A DNA stretch of 8,901 bases from Porphyromonadaceae bacterium UBA3318 (GTDB lineage Bacteria; Bacteroidota; Bacteroidia; Bacteroidales; Muribaculaceae). The notes under the pieces were generated by a model, which saw only the letters and a list, made by a program, of their open reading frames with translations, did not search any database and had not been told where the DNA came from. A program made the position numbers and the translations under genes. This document shows, one piece after another, positions 7,741 to 8,901 of the stretch. Location of the stretch: contig DESI01000005.1 of assembly GCA_002361235.1 (NCBI GenBank), positions 68,770 to 77,670 of the forward strand, written 5' to 3'. Numbering within the stretch: the first letter of the stretch is position 1; every line of letters begins with the position of its first letter.

Positions 7741-7784
7741 GTTGAAAAGGGTGCGCATCATGCAATGCGCATCCTTTTTTCAAC
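7741..7784 (+). terminator. Rho-independent terminator of the three-gene operon
   Basis: A long stem pairs GTTGAAAAGGGTGCGCAT (7741-7758) with 7765-7784 around a 6-nt loop, with a small A/T bulge. The GC part of the stem (GGGTGCGCAT) is directly followed by a T-run (CCTTTTTTC). It sits 34 bp after the stop of the third gene. The A-run on the left arm means it could also work for leftward transcripts. It separates the operon from the small lipoprotein gene at 7879. Confidence 0.85.
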
Positions 7785-7789
7785 GTTAA

Positions 7790-7885
7790 TTCGATACGAA
7801 ATAAAGTTTCTTCGATATGAGATAAACTATCTTCGACAAGAAATAAAGCATTTTCGATAAGAACAAAGTATTTTCTATATGAAAC
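7790..7885 (+). repeat. Five ~21-bp tandem repeats, the last containing a start codon
   Basis: Units start at 7790, 7811, 7832 and 7853 (21, 21, 21 and 20 bp), with approximate consensus TTCGATA-GAAATAAAG. A fifth partial unit at 7873-7885 reads TTCTATATGAAAC and carries the ATG of the gene at 7879. The array fills the whole gap between the terminator and this gene, so promoter and leader signals must lie inside it or be made by it. No exact TAnnTTTG element is visible. Possible roles are a phased protein-binding array or a repeated RNA leader. Confidence 0.7.
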
Positions 7886-8496
7886 TCAGGAAAACATTAT
7901 ATCCCGTTCTTGCTGTTGCATTGATTTGCACAGGCTCATTGTTCAGTTCCTGCCATAACGACAACGGCAAGGATGAATATGTAATCAAGGGAACCACTTC
8001 ACAGACCCGTCTCAACGGAAAAAAGGTGCTTCTGGTTCCTTTCGGCAAACCCGGCATCAGAGACAGCATCGGGACGGATTCCGCGTATATAAAGGACGGT
8101 AAATTTGAAATACGCGGCCACAGAGGCAAATTTCTTGCACGGGTCACTATCGAAATCAACGAAAGGTTCGGCACGCAGGATCTACTTGTGGTGACCGAGC
8201 CCGGGGTGATTAACGTAGTGATAGACTCCGTTTCTTCAGGTTCCGGCACACCGCAGAACGATCTGCTGCAGCAGTGGAAAGACCTTAAGACCGACCATGA
8301 CCGCGTTCAATGGAACCGGTCACAGCATATCAGACACCTGCGCGAACAAGGCGACACCGTATATGCCGCGGCCCTGACCGATTCCCTCCGGCAGTTCAAC
8401 GACCGCTACATGGACAGCATCCGCGACATCCTTCGCCGCCTCGGCTCCGGCCCGGCCTACGACTTCATCCACAACATGTACGGCGACCCCGACTAA
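7879..8496 (+). CDS. DUF4369-like lipoprotein lacking a thioredoxin domain
   Basis: This 205-residue protein has a lipoprotein signal ending LFSSC (acylated Cys25) followed by HNDNGKDEY. Residues about 33-115 look like the DUF4369 beta-domain found at the N-terminus of Bacteroidetes TlpA/AhpC-type thiol-disulfide proteins: YVIKGT, LNGKKVLLVPF, a DS-containing loop, then DGKFEIRGH. The C-terminal part (about 125-195) is charged and probably helical. In the usual architecture a thioredoxin fold with CxxC follows. Here the protein stops at about 205 residues with no cysteine after the lipobox, so it cannot be a redox enzyme itself. It may be a stand-alone accessory or a natural short form; no frameshifted remnant is visible downstream, where repeats begin. 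It is separated from the SusCD operon by a terminator, and a functional link to it is unproven. Confidence 0.75.
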   Translation: MKLRKTLYPVLAVALICTGSLFSSCHNDNGKDEYVIKGTTSQTRLNGKKVLLVPFGKPGIRDSIGTDSAYIKDGKFEIRGHRGKFLARVTIEINERFGTQDLLVVTEPGVINVVIDSVSSGSGTPQNDLLQQWKDLKTDHDRVQWNRSQHIRHLREQGDTVYAAALTDSLRQFNDRYMDSIRDILRRLGSGPAYDFIHNMYGDPD

Positions 8497-8511
8497 TCCC
8501 CACCTGATTAT

Positions 8512-8616
8512 TTGACAGAAGAACAGGAGAAACAGGAGCTGCGACTGGAGGGGCGGTGTCCCCACCGCCCACAGCAGCTACCTGTTATTTTGACAGGAGA
8601 ACAGGAGAAACAGGAG
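8512..8616. repeat. Two purine-rich core units flanking a GC hairpin, left side of second composite repeat
   Basis: Cores at 8512-8538 and 8590-8616 start with TTGACAG and continue with AGAACAGGAGAAACAGGAG, the same family as the units at 6-23, 73-98 and 147-172 and in the same orientation. Each is preceded by a T-rich TATTT run, as on the left side. They lie immediately upstream of the second palindromic element, so the order of parts (cores, then palindrome) is the same at both ends of the window. No gene is supported here. Confidence 0.82.
8538..8578. other. GC-rich hairpin between the purine-rich units
   Basis: GGGCGGTG (8551-8558) pairs perfectly with CACCGCCC (8563-8570) around a 4-nt loop. 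An outer GCTGC/GCAGC pair (8538-8542 and 8574-8578) lengthens the stem. It lies about 40 bp after the stop of the gene at 7879. The T-run TTATTTT starts only at 8584, so it is at best a weak intrinsic terminator for that gene. It may instead be a part of the composite repeat, although no equivalent hairpin is visible in the left block. Confidence 0.5.
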
Positions 8617-8649
8617 TAGTTAGTGGCGCGGACTCTCCGATCAGCGCAT

Positions 8650-8901
8650 TGCCTCGGAGAGGCTGTTTCTCATTAACCCCACGATGGGCGGAGGCAGCTA
8701 CAGCTGACACCGTCCTTCGTGGGGATTGACATGGCTCAAAATAGCTTGGTCGGAGACCATGTCTCTGTACTGCCGGTATAAGACGAGCGGCATGGTCTCC
8801 GACCAAGCGGTACAGCATCCATCTTACCCCACGAAGGCTGTCGGGACGCTTCGCGCCCTCCAGCCATCGTGGGGTTAATGAGAAACAGCCTCTCCGAGGC
8901 A
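8650..8901. repeat. Nested long palindromic element, copy 2 (252 bp)
   Basis: Outer arms of 38 bp at 8650-8687 and 8864-8901 are perfect inverted repeats. Inner 11-bp arms lie at 8714-8724 and 8827-8837. Core arms at 8745-8763 and 8789-8807 pair over 19 bp with one G-T wobble. The apical loop (8764-8788) is 12 bp shorter than in copy 1, but keeps TGTACTG and TATAAG-CGAGC in the same orientation. Left outer arm, inner arms and core arms match copy 1, while the segments between them differ strongly. The right arm ends on the last base of the window, so any right-side repeats are out of view. Confidence 0.88.

Overview
The window looks like a Bacteroidales chromosome fragment. It carries an adjacent SusC/SusD outer-membrane pair, lipoproteins with Bacteroidetes-style signal peptides, A-rich start regions without Shine-Dalgarno sites, and one exact match to the Bacteroidetes TAnnTTTG promoter element. 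The genus cannot be fixed from sequence alone; a gut group such as Muribaculaceae or Prevotellaceae is a guess. The genes look GC-rich, while the promoter and leader regions are clearly AT-rich.

Layout, left to right. Positions 1-620 hold no credible gene. They are a composite repeat block: two direct repeats carrying a purine-rich core (consensus TTGACAGGAGAACAGGAG), then a 262-bp nested palindrome (207-468), then two 55-bp direct repeats carrying the same core in reverse orientation. Positions 621-1051 are an AT-rich regulatory region with an inverted repeat, a TAnnTTTG promoter and a transcribed leader of about 245 nt. The leader begins with four degenerate repeats of about 21 bp and ends in an A/C-rich stretch.

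Positions 1052-7706 are a compact three-gene operon with 31-bp and 21-bp gaps: a SusC-type TonB-dependent transporter, a SusD-type lipoprotein, and a third lipoprotein built from two near-duplicate Trp/Cys-rich domains. The expected scheme is that SusD and the third lipoprotein bind a glycan or other oligomer at the cell surface and SusC imports it using TonB energy. No degradative enzyme, regulator or sigma factor lies in the window, so the substrate cannot be named. A strong intrinsic terminator (7741-7784) ends the operon.

A second 21-bp tandem array (7790-7885) runs straight into the start codon of a small DUF4369-like lipoprotein gene (7879-8496) that lacks the thioredoxin domain usually attached. 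From 8512 to the window end the composite repeat returns: two purine-rich units, a GC-rich hairpin, and a second, 252-bp copy of the nested palindrome (8650-8901). The whole 8-kb locus is therefore bracketed by two copies of the same palindromic element. This pair, with a compensatory base pattern in its nested stems, is the most unusual thing in the window.
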